DNA from: Colwellia hornerae
GTDB lineage: Bacteria > Pseudomonadota > Gammaproteobacteria > Enterobacterales > Alteromonadaceae
Assembly (NCBI RefSeq): GCF_007954355.1
Contig: NZ_VOLR01000024.1
Coordinates: 1 to 64,000 of the forward strand
Direction: 5' to 3'
DNA length: 64,000 nt
The notes under the pieces were generated by a model that worked only from the letters and a program-made list of their open reading frames with translations, was not told the origin of the DNA and made no database searches. Below, piece by piece: positions 35,784 through 45,973 of the stretch (position 1 is the stretch's first letter; each line of letters begins with the position of its first letter). A program made the position numbers and the translations under genes.

Positions 35784-37226
35784 CTAATGGTATATTTTAC
35801 CTAGGTAGAATGTCTTTTTGGGAATTTTGAAAAAATGTACATCACCGCTGTTTTCATGATGAACCCCTAAAGAACCGTCGTATTCATTGATAATTTTTTG
35901 GCAAAGTAATTGATTTAAAATCGGTGTTTGAATTAGACCTTCAGGGGGCTTTTCTATGCCAACCGATGTTAGTAATGATGCTTTACTTACAGATGAGGCG
36001 TCTTGCACTTCAAAAACAATATCCTCATTTTTTGTATAAAGTCGTATGGTAAGCTCGCCACCGTTTTGTGAGCGCATCACCGCATCATGAGTTAATTGAT
36101 TGATAACTTGCCCAATTTTTTCTGGAACACATAAGTTTTTAATATCGTCATCAAACGACTTTTTGACGATAATGTTACGTAACTTATCTCTGCTTGATTC
36201 TAGGTATAGTTGTGTTGCTATCATAGATTGTAACGAAGATGACTTTAAAGCAGAGCTTTGCATATAGTTAGAAATGGCAAAATAGTTTAAGAAGCTGTCA
36301 AAGGTATGTGTTAACTTTTCTTTCGATAACTGGCTAAGTGTTTTAAAATTTTCGTATTGTGCTTTGCTGACTTTTCCCTCTAATAAACAATCATTCACCG
36401 TTGTTAACACGTAAATAGGATCAGAAATTTCCTTGGTCATATTATTAATGATTTTTTTATAGTCGTTGAGGGTACATTGATCTCTATTCATTTTATGTGC
36501 ATTAAAGATCAGTCTTCTGAGCGTCAAGGTAAAGAGTTCATTATCGATTGGCTTGATAAAAACATCATCAGCACCGTTGGCTAGAAATTTAATCGCACCA
36601 TTTCTATTGCCGGTTAAACCAATAAAAATAAAAGATCGATCCAAAAAAGTTTCCTTTATTTCTTGCATTAATTCGCAGCCATTTTTAGAAGGCATCTCAT
36701 AATCAAGTATCAGAATATTAATTGTGGGTGTCAGTCTTAAGCGCTCGATCACTTGCTCGCTATTGAGCTCAGTGTCGTTGTTAATAAACTCACTACTCAA
36801 AATATTAGCAACAATGCGGCTATCAACTCTGGAGTCATCGACGACCAGTGCGTGCTGAAAGCGATAAATATCGTGTTGTCTGATAAAACCGTAAATAAGC
36901 GAACTTAATTCGCTATCATTCTCATTGACCACCATATCAATGTAATGTTCTTTGGCTGTTCTTTCCATTTCAAAATTAAGAGAACGGGTTATCAGTAAAG
37001 TGGGTATATTCTGTTTTAATTTAAGTCTGGCAATACTCTCTTCATCAATTGTTTCAATATAAAGAATAAGATAATCAGTGTTTGTTATAGCTATTTTTAA
37101 GGGTTGGGTGAGGTCATCAGTAATAAACGATTGGACATGTCCTAAATTCTCCCCTTGTAAGACAGGCAGTAAACTTGTCGTGACCTGGTCTGGTAGGTTT
37201 ACTAAGAAAATATTTGAATTCATCAT
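35784..37226 (-). CDS. Two-receiver regulator with degenerate kinase-type ATPase domain
   Basis: A 480-residue protein. The first part (about 1-120) folds like a receiver but lacks the aspartate set. The second receiver (about 124-245) is complete, with ALVVDDSR, phospho-acceptor in LILDYEMPSKNG, GLTGN and FIKPID. A helical dimer region (about 265-345) and a HATPase-like C-terminus (about 360-475) follow. There the N box reads QVINQLTHDAVMRS without the usual Asn, and the DxGxG motif is replaced by QDASSVSKA, so kinase activity is unlikely. It could be a phosphorylation-driven scaffold. A GGGAG ribosome site precedes a double ATG. Confidence 0.8.
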   Translation of the reverse strand: MMNSNIFLVNLPDQVTTSLLPVLQGENLGHVQSFITDDLTQPLKIAITNTDYLILYIETIDEESIARLKLKQNIPTLLITRSLNFEMERTAKEHYIDMVVNENDSELSSLIYGFIRQHDIYRFQHALVVDDSRVDSRIVANILSSEFINNDTELNSEQVIERLRLTPTINILILDYEMPSKNGCELMQEIKETFLDRSFIFIGLTGNRNGAIKFLANGADDVFIKPIDNELFTLTLRRLIFNAHKMNRDQCTLNDYKKIINNMTKEISDPIYVLTTVNDCLLEGKVSKAQYENFKTLSQLSKEKLTHTFDSFLNYFAISNYMQSSALKSSSLQSMIATQLYLESSRDKLRNIIVKKSFDDDIKNLCVPEKIGQVINQLTHDAVMRSQNGGELTIRLYTKNEDIVFEVQDASSVSKASLLTSVGIEKPPEGLIQTPILNQLLCQKIINEYDGSLGVHHENSGDVHFFKIPKKTFYLGKIYH

Positions 37227-37518
37227 AACTACTCCCTGTCTGAAATAAAGCGCCTTGGTAAATAAACGAACGATAAGCGTTCATTAACTATACTCTTTAT
37301 TTTTATTTTGAACAGTAGCTAGTGTCATCTTTATGAAACCAACAAACATTACACAAAAATGGAGTTAATGATAAGTAATCACTAGGTTATTTATAAAAAC
37401 TCTCTTTAGTTAAAAATAATTTAATCCCTTTTACTTTTTCCAAGCGTTTTACCTGTATAAGTGGCAACTTTAGCGCTTATATCTGTTACCAGAGCCTATA
37501 CCAAGAAATGTCGTGACG

Positions 37519-37842
37519 ATGAATGTTGCATCACTGCCTATTGATGTTGTCACTGTTTCAGTGACTGCCGATATCAAACCACCAAGGTTATCTTTGGTGC
37601 CACTCTATCAAGAGCAACCAAAATACTCTATTGACGTAATTAGAGCCCAACAATCAGGCACCGTAAAGCTGGCTTATAGTCTTTCGCCACAAGGAGAAGT
37701 CTTAAATATTAATACCGTCGAGTTGAATGTTAATCGGGAGCTTAATATCTCTGCTAGAAAGGCGCTATCAAAATGGCGTTATCGTCGAGGAATATATAGC
37801 GAAGAACGCTATAAAATTATTTTTGATTTCACGTTAGAGTAA
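37519..37842 (+). CDS. Free TonB C-terminal-like domain
   Basis: A 107-residue protein that consists almost only of a TonB/TolA-type C-terminal fold: PKYSIDVIRAQQSGTVKLAYSLSPQGEVLNINTVE and ISARKALSKWRYRRG. There is no membrane anchor, Pro-rich linker or clear signal peptide. GTG 37513 would add two residues. A strong terminator follows, so it is a complete unit. Its place in the cell is not clear. Confidence 0.7.
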   Translation: MNVASLPIDVVTVSVTADIKPPRLSLVPLYQEQPKYSIDVIRAQQSGTVKLAYSLSPQGEVLNINTVELNVNRELNISARKALSKWRYRRGIYSEERYKIIFDFTLE

Positions 37843-37934
37843 ATAATTTATTCAAATTAATTTGAACTTATCAGGCAATAGGAGCTCTTATTATATGAGA
37901 GTTTATTTCCCCTTAGTGTTTATGTTTTTATAAA

Positions 37935-37967
37935 GCGTTTCTTGATGTCAAGAAACGCCTTTTTTTT
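37935..37967 (+). terminator. Terminator after the TonB-like gene
   Basis: An 11-bp stem, GCGTTTCTTGA with TCAAGAAACGC (37935-37945, 37948-37958), a tight turn and a run of eight T residues. Confidence 0.9.
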
Positions 37968-37984
37968 GCTTTTTTTCAGTGCGA

Positions 37985-40318
37985 TTACTTATTTTCCAAA
38001 CGATTGTAATCTAATAAACCAAACTCAATACCTTGATCCTTGTTTAGTTGCTGATGCAATTTGTCGGAAAACGTCCAAAAGTCTTTATTGGTACGTCTGA
38101 CCGCATAACGACTTTTCAAATTAAAGTAATCATCTTTTGTTTTCATATTTTCTATAGCAACAATAAATTCAGCCACTTCTTGCTGACTAATATTGAAAAA
38201 CGCTTTCGGGTAAGTCCCTATAGCGCCTCTGGCTACGGTGAGCGTGTCTTCTGCTTGCAAGCGACGCTTTTTCTCTGAAAACAAATGAGCGACATTACTA
38301 TGGGCTGAGTTTCTTAACAGCGTAAATACCTGACTTTTGTTGTTATCATTTACGACAACAAAGCTAACTTCTGGTAGTAAAGAGACACTTTTACCGGTTA
38401 GATTTTCTAAGCGCTTGAATTTATAATCATTAATTGACGAAGTTAATTGATGGCTATTATTGTGTGTTGTTGCCGTATGCTCCGTGAGCCGTTGATATAA
38501 CTCTGCTTGGGGGTGGTCAGTTTGGTATTCAATCCCCGAGTCTGGCAGCTCAGCAAAGTTAGCTAAAAAATTATAGTCATTAACATCTGAACTTGTCTCG
38601 CGATACCATAGGTCGTGGGTCTCTTTTCGTACTTTCTTGGGCAGTAACATCAAGAACGCTGATTCACCTTCCATGCGGAGAAAGTCCATATATAAACGGG
38701 TTTTTAATTGATGACCGACATCGCCATAAACATCAAACCCAGCAACTAATAAATAATGGATGCGCTCAAGTAGCGGATAACCAATCACCCAAGCAGATTT
38801 GGGCGGCTTGCCAACAAAACCTTTAACCACTGAGGCACTGTCAAAATGGCGGAAAATAGTCAGTGCAGCGTTAGGGTTATTCTCACCGCTCCAAACTAAA
38901 TCAAGATCAATATTGCTAGCATGTAGATCAAGGCTGTCAATAAAGGTTTTTTTCGCTGATACATATTCTTTTTGTCGACTGGCATATTCACGCCAATCTA
39001 GAATCGATAATACGCTACTGCTGGTTGCGGCCGGAAATTGTAAGAGCTTGCTGTGTTCAACTAAAAATTTGTTAATGCCAAACATATCAATATTTTCTGG
39101 ATTTTCAAAGGCTACCCAGAATTGGTCTTCAATAACATTGAGGGCAATTTGACCTCGGCAAACAGGACCCTTAATGAAATTCATAATTGAAAATTGTGCT
39201 TCATCAAGCAAAAAACGATAACGAGACTCAAGAGGTAAGGCTTGAAAGGTAATAAAAGGGTTTGATGCGTATTTTAGTTTGTATCCAGGGAGTTCTTCTA
39301 TTGTGTAATCGGGGCTAAAAAACAGCGCTTTATAGCGAGTAAGTTTCGCTGAATCAAAACGGTAAGGCATATGACGTTTTGCTAGGACTGTGGCTTGTTT
39401 TTTCTGTAAGCGGTAATAAACACGCTCGACGTTAGGGTCTTCAAACGGGCGACGCGTGGTAATAATTTGCAGCGCTTGTGTTGGTGGTGTTTTTGAACGA
39501 ACCATATTAAAAAAGCTTCGCTGGTTGGCATCAAAATATAAATTGGCTAAATATAAATGTTCGTAAAGATATCGGGCAACGAGCTGTTCTTTTTTAGAAT
39601 CGCCATTTAAAAAAGTTTCCCATTGTTCAACCATAGCGAGTTCAGTAGCCGTTGGTGCAACAGCAGTCGGCATTTTTGCGCCGTCAGCTAACCATAGCGT
39701 TAATTGTTGGTACTCATCATCAGGTAAATTAGGCAAAGCGTAGGGCATGCCACCTAAAGGATTATTTTCTTGGTAATGTTTGAATTCATCTATGGTGGGA
39801 CATTCCTGCTGGCGATTTAGGCTAACATCAAATGCCTTTGATAAAATCACCTCGTCAGGTAATGGATTATTGCGTTTTAGTTGCAGCATCTGATACATCA
39901 GACTGCTAGCTAAGTTGGCTTGTGGTGATTGCTGGCGTTCATTTAAAACCGGGTAAAATGCTTCACTGCGCCATTGGTCTATTGTTTTAGGATTACCTTG
40001 AATATTGGTTACCGGGATCGCTTGTAAACGCGCGCCATCATAAACCACGGTTTTATTGGCGCCTCGTTCAATACCCGCAACAGATTCCATTTTTAATTGG
40101 CAAGGCGCGTCGTAACAGCCATGACAAACAATGCAGCGATTTTCTAAAATCGGGCGTACTTGATTATGAAACAATGCGCTTTGTTGCGGCGTTATATCTG
40201 CAACATTGCTGCGCTTAATTGGGTTTGAAAAGCCATAACGATCATCAAGCTCAATATAAGTGATCGTTGCACAACCAGAAATAAAGATGAAAAGTAGTAA
40301 TAATTTAAAAAAACGCAT
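37985..40318 (-). CDS. cti: Fatty acid cis/trans isomerase
   Basis: A 777-residue periplasmic haem protein that turns cis double bonds of membrane phospholipid acyl chains into trans. This is a quick membrane-stiffening response in Pseudomonas and Vibrio. Lipobox SGC (Cys16) suggests membrane anchoring. The cytochrome c-type haem site CIVCH is at 62-66, followed by more cysteines (GCYDAPC). LPDEVILSKAFDVSLNRQQECPT and WLADGAKMP are further family-type segments. An open frame runs 24 residues upstream, but the ATG at 40318 gives a clean lipoprotein signal. It is monocistronic. Confidence 0.92.
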   Translation of the reverse strand: MRFFKLLLLFIFISGCATITYIELDDRYGFSNPIKRSNVADITPQQSALFHNQVRPILENRCIVCHGCYDAPCQLKMESVAGIERGANKTVVYDGARLQAIPVTNIQGNPKTIDQWRSEAFYPVLNERQQSPQANLASSLMYQMLQLKRNNPLPDEVILSKAFDVSLNRQQECPTIDEFKHYQENNPLGGMPYALPNLPDDEYQQLTLWLADGAKMPTAVAPTATELAMVEQWETFLNGDSKKEQLVARYLYEHLYLANLYFDANQRSFFNMVRSKTPPTQALQIITTRRPFEDPNVERVYYRLQKKQATVLAKRHMPYRFDSAKLTRYKALFFSPDYTIEELPGYKLKYASNPFITFQALPLESRYRFLLDEAQFSIMNFIKGPVCRGQIALNVIEDQFWVAFENPENIDMFGINKFLVEHSKLLQFPAATSSSVLSILDWREYASRQKEYVSAKKTFIDSLDLHASNIDLDLVWSGENNPNAALTIFRHFDSASVVKGFVGKPPKSAWVIGYPLLERIHYLLVAGFDVYGDVGHQLKTRLYMDFLRMEGESAFLMLLPKKVRKETHDLWYRETSSDVNDYNFLANFAELPDSGIEYQTDHPQAELYQRLTEHTATTHNNSHQLTSSINDYKFKRLENLTGKSVSLLPEVSFVVVNDNNKSQVFTLLRNSAHSNVAHLFSEKKRRLQAEDTLTVARGAIGTYPKAFFNISQQEVAEFIVAIENMKTKDDYFNLKSRYAVRRTNKDFWTFSDKLHQQLNKDQGIEFGLLDYNRLENK

Positions 40319-40682
40319 TAAAATCCCAAAGCATAAAACGTGCAGGCAGTCGCTGCTTAAGCCAACAATTTTAATATAAATAGCCAACAAGGTTAAGCGC
40401 TTTTTTATGAGGCTGTTTTTATGCCTAAATAATGTTGAATGAAGACAATGTTATTCATCGTCATTGCATTGATTAGCTGGGCTACTTTTTTTGCTGTTGA
40501 GACCAGTAACAATGATCAGATAATGAGTGGCTAAGGTATAACGACTCACACCGTTTAGCTATATTGCTTGTCTTTTGCTTTTAGATGATGATAATTACAA
40601 CTTATTGATGGGATCTATAGTGATTACCAAGCATCAAGGCTAATGTCTTGTCTTATAAAGATAATCAAAAGTGGTGGCTTAT
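40319..40682. other. Intergenic region between cti and the GFA gene
   Basis: A divergent spacer of 364 bases. I see no gene, convincing hairpin or operator in it. It presumably holds both promoters. Confidence 0.4.
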
Positions 40683-41090
40683 ATGTATTTTGGTCAGTGT
40701 CTGTGTGGCACAATAAACCTTAAAATTAGTGGCGCAATAAGCGATATTATTCACTGTCACTGTTCATTATGTCGAAAGAATAGCGGGTCGGCTTTTGCCA
40801 CCAACGGTTTTATTAATGCCGCTGACTTTGAGATCACTTCAGGTGAAGATTTTTTAACAACCTTTGCCTTCAAGCCTGGTAGAAACAGTCACTTTTGTTC
40901 AAAATGTGGTTCGCCTGTGTTTAGTTCAAATGAGCAAGATCCAACAAGACTGAGACTTCGTTTAGGTATAATAGATTCTGATATTTCAGCAAGACCAAGC
41001 TCACATAATTTTGTTACTGCAAAAGCAAACTGGGAAGACCTGGATGCAAACCTGCCCAGATATGATGGTTTTGAACCTAACAGGCAATAA
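40683..41090 (+). CDS. GFA family zinc-binding protein
   Basis: A 135-residue protein of the GFA (glutathione-dependent formaldehyde-activating-like) fold. Zinc ligands are visible in CLCGT, HCHCSLCRKNSGS and HFCSKCGSPVFSS. The family includes S-(hydroxymethyl)glutathione synthase, but most small members have unknown substrates, so no enzyme name is given. ATG 40683 is preferred to a GTG 12 bases before it. A 10-bp stem with a 20-base loop (41096-41135) lies after the stop. Confidence 0.88.
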   Translation: MYFGQCLCGTINLKISGAISDIIHCHCSLCRKNSGSAFATNGFINAADFEITSGEDFLTTFAFKPGRNSHFCSKCGSPVFSSNEQDPTRLRLRLGIIDSDISARPSSHNFVTAKANWEDLDANLPRYDGFEPNRQ

Positions 41091-41148
41091 AATTAACTCA
41101 TCAGTATTAACAAAATTCCGCTTGAACTGATGAGTAAATGTGTTTGCG

Positions 41149-41892
41149 CTAGTTCACTAATTGGCTTTCTAACCAACTCACCATATAACTGGCTAACTGT
41201 GTATCGCTAGCAAGTAAGGGATAACCGTGAGCCGAGCCTTTGTATGCTATAAATTTACTGCTAATATTTGTTGATGACCTAAATATTTTTTGTGCACTCT
41301 CAAAAGTACCGGTATCTTTTTCTGAGGCTATGATCAGGGTTGGCTTATCCACTAAAGCTTTTTGATAGCGAGCAATGTTTTCTGCAGATTGTCCGGAAGA
41401 GAAAAAACCAATAACACTGACCGGATTATTCTCCGCTAAAGTAATTGCTTGAGAGCCGCCACAACTTGCGCCGATAACACCAATAATACCTTTATCTGAC
41501 ATTTTACTTTTTAAATAGTTATAGGCTAGCTGAACATCGTTAGGCCAATATGCAATCAATGCTTGCCAAGCGACACTTCGTTCTTCTTTGGTTAATGCTT
41601 CAAATGTTTCTGGCGTGAATTCACCGCTGGCGCTGTCACCATAGCCTCTGAAGTCTAAACTCAAAGCATGAATGCCTTTGTCTGCTAATTGTTGTCCGAT
41701 GTCGTTATACATAGTTCTGTTGTAATTACATTGATGTAATAACAAAACCCCACGATCACTTGTTTGATTACTTTGGTAGTAACTGGCTTTTAAGGCGTAG
41801 CCTTGTTCGGTTGTTAATGTCAGTTCATTGGCGTGACTGGCTGTGTTCAGTATTAACAGCACTGCCGATATTATTTTTATCAATGCGTTCAT
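41149..41892 (-). CDS. Exported alpha/beta hydrolase
   Basis: A 247-residue protein with a signal peptide (about 1-21, ending in SHA-NE) and an alpha/beta-hydrolase fold. The nucleophile elbow is GASCGG (Ser in GxSxG). An Asp follows in IIASEKDTGTF and His in GSAHGYP, giving a complete triad. DFRGYGDSASGEF forms the oxyanion region. It resembles dienelactone hydrolase-type or esterase-like periplasmic enzymes. The substrate is open. It lies after the molybdenum operon but is separated from it by a terminator. Confidence 0.85.
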   Translation of the reverse strand: MNALIKIISAVLLILNTASHANELTLTTEQGYALKASYYQSNQTSDRGVLLLHQCNYNRTMYNDIGQQLADKGIHALSLDFRGYGDSASGEFTPETFEALTKEERSVAWQALIAYWPNDVQLAYNYLKSKMSDKGIIGVIGASCGGSQAITLAENNPVSVIGFFSSGQSAENIARYQKALVDKPTLIIASEKDTGTFESAQKIFRSSTNISSKFIAYKGSAHGYPLLASDTQLASYMVSWLESQLVN

Positions 41893-41979
41893 AAATTTCC
41901 TTGTTGATTCGATTAAGCAGGGTAAATGAGCGAGAGCCTGAGCTTATTAAAACAATAAAGTGCTGAATTGTCACAAAAC

Positions 41980-42002
41980 AAGCCTTAAAAAATGTAAGGC
42001 TT
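41980..42002 (-). terminator. Terminator of the molybdenum hydroxylase operon
   Basis: An 8-bp stem, AAGCCTTA with TAAGGCTT (41980-41987, 41995-42002). On the minus strand a T-rich run follows, just after the last gene of the operon. Confidence 0.7.
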
Positions 42003-42024
42003 TATGTTTTTATTAGCTAAATAC

Positions 42025-42672
42025 TTAGTTCTTGTTATGCCAGTTAAGTAGATCTTGCTGAGTGTCTATATCTTTTTCAGCGTGAGCAATACTGACAGTT
42101 TGTAGCTTGTCCTTATTGTTATACAAAATAGGTTTAGCGCCTTTATCGCCTTTCAACTGAGCTAATTCAGTAAAATATGCGCGAGGAAAAATAGCGGGGG
42201 GCATTAACTCTTCTCCTGCTTTTGCAGACACTAATTTATTTGGTAACGCCACCGATTGTTCAATCAACGAGATATAGTCGTTGGCATTCAAGGCAACTTG
42301 GTCAGTCAAAGCAATCATTATATGGCTGATATTGTCATTATCATCGAGTAAATGCTGCACCGACTGCGCAATAGTATGACCTAAGCCTAAAGCCGCACTT
42401 TCGCAATAATCTAAGCGGTCGGGATCGGCTAATAATTCGCTTATTTGTTGATGATAACGTCCGGTGGCGACACGAATGTTTTTGTTACTGATATTAAGAG
42501 TCTTTAGTGCCAAAGACAGTTGCTGTAAAGCATGTTCGAGTAAAGTAACCGATGATTCTTGTTGTTGTACTTTTGCGAGCACCTTAATGCCGTTAAAGCG
42601 TTCACTTTTACCTGCCGCCAGCAGAATAATTTTCAAGTGATAATCAGAGGTTCTCATCAAGTTATTGTTCAC
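42025..42672 (-). CDS. MocA-like molybdenum cofactor nucleotidyltransferase
   Basis: A 215-residue nucleotidyltransferase with the N-terminal signature IILLAAGKSERFNGIKVL and the later LTDQVALNANDYISLI (metal-binding region). Members next to xdhC attach CMP to molybdopterin, making the MCD form of the cofactor for xanthine-dehydrogenase-type enzymes. The start is GTG at 42672 or ATG at 42657, and neither has a strong ribosome site. It is the last gene of the operon, 9 bases after xdhC. Confidence 0.88.
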   Translation of the reverse strand: MNNNLMRTSDYHLKIILLAAGKSERFNGIKVLAKVQQQESSVTLLEHALQQLSLALKTLNISNKNIRVATGRYHQQISELLADPDRLDYCESAALGLGHTIAQSVQHLLDDNDNISHIMIALTDQVALNANDYISLIEQSVALPNKLVSAKAGEELMPPAIFPRAYFTELAQLKGDKGAKPILYNNKDKLQTVSIAHAEKDIDTQQDLLNWHNKN

Positions 42673-42681
42673 CAGCTGGTA

Positions 42682-43704
42682 TTAAAGTACATGGCTAATT
42701 GACTGAGCACTTTTGTTAAATAGGCTGGCATGGCACTCGGCAAGTATTGACAAGGCGATACTTTCTGGCAAGGTGCCACCTATTTCAAGACCCGCAGGGC
42801 CGGCGAAGGTAAACGATAAAGACTGCTCGACAACTTCAGCCTGAGTAATAACTTGCTGTTTTCTATTGTTTGGCCCCAGCAAAGCTAAATATTGAATGTT
42901 GGTGTTAGCCAAAGCTTTTAGAGCCTGTGCATCAATCGAGACATTATGGCTCATCAATATGGCGGCGTTAACATCTTTTTCTGCAGCAAAGGTGGTCAGT
43001 ACTTCGGCTTCGCCTTTTATAATATGGTTAACATTTGAAAAGTATTCTTTTCGAGCATTGGCGGGACGTGGATCCCACAATGATACTTTCCAACCCAACT
43101 GTTCAGCCATATTAACCAGCGGACGTGCGTCAATACCCCCGCCAACAACAAGCAGATGAGGCTCGGGGACAATCGGCGTTGCTAGCCAGTTAGTTTCGCC
43201 ATCGTTATTTAACGGGGAAGGAATTAATGTCGCCGTTGCTGCTATATTCGTTACTTTTGCCGCTTCGAAATAAGCTTGTGCGTCATTGCCTTGCTCGACA
43301 ATGCTTTGATAAAGGTAGCCAGAAATACGATGTTTAAGTGCGTTGTAGACGTGCGCCAAGGATAAATAGTCATTAGCCGTACTCACTTGCTGCAGCATAA
43401 TATAAATCGTGCCGCCACAACCAATACCCAGATGAAAAGATAAATCATCTTCGTCTGAGCCGTCATAGCAAACCAACATTGACTTGTTTGTTTGCATAAC
43501 TTTTCGAGCATTAACGCCAATATCTGACTCTAAACAGCCGCCACTTAACATGCCTAATTGATCACCTTGGCTACTAAATAACATCATAGCTCCGGGTTTT
43601 CGGTAACACGGGCCTTCGGTCTTGTAGATAGTAGCAAGTACCCAATCAGCGTTATCTCGATGCGGGTACCATTGTGCTAATAAATGCGATAAATGATTGC
43701 TCAT
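42682..43704 (-). CDS. XdhC/CoxI family molybdenum cofactor maturation protein
   Basis: A 340-residue protein. The XdhC_CoxI domain (about 10-80, with GPCYRKPGAMMLFSSQG and GMLSGGCLESDIG) and a Rossmann domain (about 180-320, HLLVVGGGIDARPLVNMAEQLGW) are complete. XdhC proteins bind the molybdenum cofactor, help to sulfurate it and hand it to the hydroxylase. It lies between the hydroxylase subunits and the MocA-like gene, all in one direction. Confidence 0.93.
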   Translation of the reverse strand: MSNHLSHLLAQWYPHRDNADWVLATIYKTEGPCYRKPGAMMLFSSQGDQLGMLSGGCLESDIGVNARKVMQTNKSMLVCYDGSDEDDLSFHLGIGCGGTIYIMLQQVSTANDYLSLAHVYNALKHRISGYLYQSIVEQGNDAQAYFEAAKVTNIAATATLIPSPLNNDGETNWLATPIVPEPHLLVVGGGIDARPLVNMAEQLGWKVSLWDPRPANARKEYFSNVNHIIKGEAEVLTTFAAEKDVNAAILMSHNVSIDAQALKALANTNIQYLALLGPNNRKQQVITQAEVVEQSLSFTFAGPAGLEIGGTLPESIALSILAECHASLFNKSAQSISHVL

Positions 43705-43794
43705 AGGAAATATTCTCCAGTGAGCAATGCCTGTTGTTGCTTTAAATGGCTACAACAATATAAAAACATTCGTACTAAAACTTTCATTTAATCC

Positions 43795-45972
43795 TTACAC
43801 TGACATAGGTTTAAAAGGTAAATCTCTATAACGCTTACCTGATGCGGCAAAAACAGCGTTACTTAATGCCGGTGCAAAAGGAGCAACACCGGGTTCGCCT
43901 AATCCTGTCGGGCTTTCATCTGAGTCAGGAATATGTACCCTAACATTTGGCATATCGGTAATGCGCATAACGGGGTAATCATGAAAATTTGAATTAACCA
44001 CCGCGCCTTCTCGAAAGGTTATCTCGGTGCTTAATGCTAACGACATCCCCATAACAACCGCGCCTTCCATTTGCGCTGTTGCGCCATCAAGATTAAGTAC
44101 TTGGCCACAATCTATCGCACAGTCTACATTTAAGACTTTAATATCATCACCGTTGACTTCAACATGTACTGCCATGGCAACAAAACTTTGAAAACTATAG
44201 TGTACCGCTAGCCCAATAGCTTGGCCTTTGGGTAGTGATTTACGGTTCCCCCAGCCTGATTTATCAGCAGCAATGGCGAGAATATCTTTAGCTCGTTTAA
44301 CGTTTGCTTGCTGTTCTTTATTTTTATTGTTATCAAAAAGTTGATTAACAAAAGACAAAGGGTCTTTACCTGCTTTGTACGCTAATTCGTCGGCAAAGGT
44401 ACTAAAAGCAAAACCATAGAAAATAGCATAAACGGCCCGGTACCAACCAATACGGGTATGAGCTTTGGCATCGCCTGATTCAACACGACAATTCTCAATA
44501 CCAAATAAATGATTAGTAATATCTTCTAAACTATTCGCTGGTGTTCTCACTAACGAAGGGTCAAATAAGGTTGATATTGACGGAAAAGCGGCGCGATGTA
44601 ACCAACCGGTCACGTTTCCTTGCTCGTCCATAGATGCTTCAATATGTTGGGCGTTTATCGAGTGATAATAACCGGTACGCATATCTTCTTCGCGGGTCCA
44701 CGTTAGCTGAATTGGCACGCCAGTCTTTTCAGAAAGAACGGCGGCTTCATGAACGTAGTCACATTTAAATTTACGGCCAAAAGCACCACCGGCCATTGCT
44801 ACATGCACGACAATATCTTTTGGCTCGCGCTTTAAATACTGCCCTAATACTTTTTGGATATCGGCAGGGCTTTGTGTTGACGCCCAGACTTCACAGGAGT
44901 CTTTTTGTACCCATACGACACTCGCATTAGGCTCCATCGGGGCATGCGAAAGATGACCTCCGGTATAAGTGGCTGACATTTTATGCTTTGCCGCGCCAAA
45001 CGCTTGTTCAATATCACCACGTTCAGCGGCTAACGTTGCTGGTTTTTCAACATTTTTAACCAGTTGCTGTTTATATTCTTTGGTATCGTAAATGGCATTC
45101 TCGCCCAAATCCCAAGCTATTATTAATTTTTTCACCGCTTGTTGTGCCGTCCAGCTATTGTCAGCTACAACTGCTACGCCGCCAATAGAGCCAAACGGGA
45201 TGTTAAAACGTGGAATTTCGATAACGTCAATCACACCTTTCATTTTTAAAGCCTCGGTTTTATCAAGGCTTTTTAAGGCACCGCCTAAAACAGGGCAATG
45301 GATCATGGCTGCATACTTTAAGCCGGGTAATTTAGTATCGACACCATAAATACGTTTACCGACCACTACTGCCGCTTGATCATGACGAGGTAATTCTTTA
45401 CCTATGTAATTAAAGTCACTTTTCTTCTTAAGCACGGGTTTTTCAGGTACCGGCATATTGGCGGCAATACTTGCTAATTCACCATAAGCGAGTTTTTGTT
45501 GATTGGTTTTATTAATAACAAAATGTGCTTGGGCAAAACAGTTTTCAGCAGAGGTTTTCCACACTTTTGCCGCTGCGGCAATTAACATCGCTTTTGCTGT
45601 CGCCCCAGCTTCACGCATCGGCTGGTACATGACGCGGATACTCGCTGAGCCACCTGTTGCTTGCGGACCATATTTTTCGTCAGCGTCACCTTGTTTTACC
45701 GTAACACGCTGCCAATCAGCTTCCATTTCATCAGCGACAGCAGAAGGCAGGGCAGTACTAATACCTTGGCCCATTTCGCAGCGGCCACAATAGATAATAG
45801 TATCGCCATTTTCAGCCAGGTGAATAAAAGCATTAAGTTCATCACCACTGTCTTTGATAATGCCCTTTTCTGCTAAGGCATTCATCGGTAAAGCAACACT
45901 TATTACTAAACCACCGGTCGCTAAACCGGCTGTTTTTAAAAAATTACGACGGCTTACGTTTGAAATGGTCAT
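43795..45972 (-). CDS. Molybdenum hydroxylase large subunit (IorB type)
   Basis: A 725-residue molybdopterin-binding subunit. A Tat signal, [10 protein letters not shown] (residues 8-17), followed by a hydrophobic stretch shows export in folded form to the periplasm. Cofactor contacts include [22 protein letters not shown] and the active-site glutamate in [13 protein letters not shown] near the C-terminus. The single-chain layout with a separate two-cluster iron-sulfur subunit and no FAD subunit is that of isoquinoline 1-oxidoreductase and related aldehyde dehydrogenases. The substrate is unknown. The stop of the small subunit is 1 base before this start. Confidence 0.93.
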   Translation of the reverse strand: MTISNVSRRNFLKTAGLATGGLVISVALPMNALAEKGIIKDSGDELNAFIHLAENGDTIIYCGRCEMGQGISTALPSAVADEMEADWQRVTVKQGDADEKYGPQATGGSASIRVMYQPMREAGATAKAMLIAAAAKVWKTSAENCFAQAHFVINKTNQQKLAYGELASIAANMPVPEKPVLKKKSDFNYIGKELPRHDQAAVVVGKRIYGVDTKLPGLKYAAMIHCPVLGGALKSLDKTEALKMKGVIDVIEIPRFNIPFGSIGGVAVVADNSWTAQQAVKKLIIAWDLGENAIYDTKEYKQQLVKNVEKPATLAAERGDIEQAFGAAKHKMSATYTGGHLSHAPMEPNASVVWVQKDSCEVWASTQSPADIQKVLGQYLKREPKDIVVHVAMAGGAFGRKFKCDYVHEAAVLSEKTGVPIQLTWTREEDMRTGYYHSINAQHIEASMDEQGNVTGWLHRAAFPSISTLFDPSLVRTPANSLEDITNHLFGIENCRVESGDAKAHTRIGWYRAVYAIFYGFAFSTFADELAYKAGKDPLSFVNQLFDNNKNKEQQANVKRAKDILAIAADKSGWGNRKSLPKGQAIGLAVHYSFQSFVAMAVHVEVNGDDIKVLNVDCAIDCGQVLNLDGATAQMEGAVVMGMSLALSTEITFREGAVVNSNFHDYPVMRITDMPNVRVHIPDSDESPTGLGEPGVAPFAPALSNAVFAASGKRYRDLPFKPMSV

Positions 45973-45973
45973 A

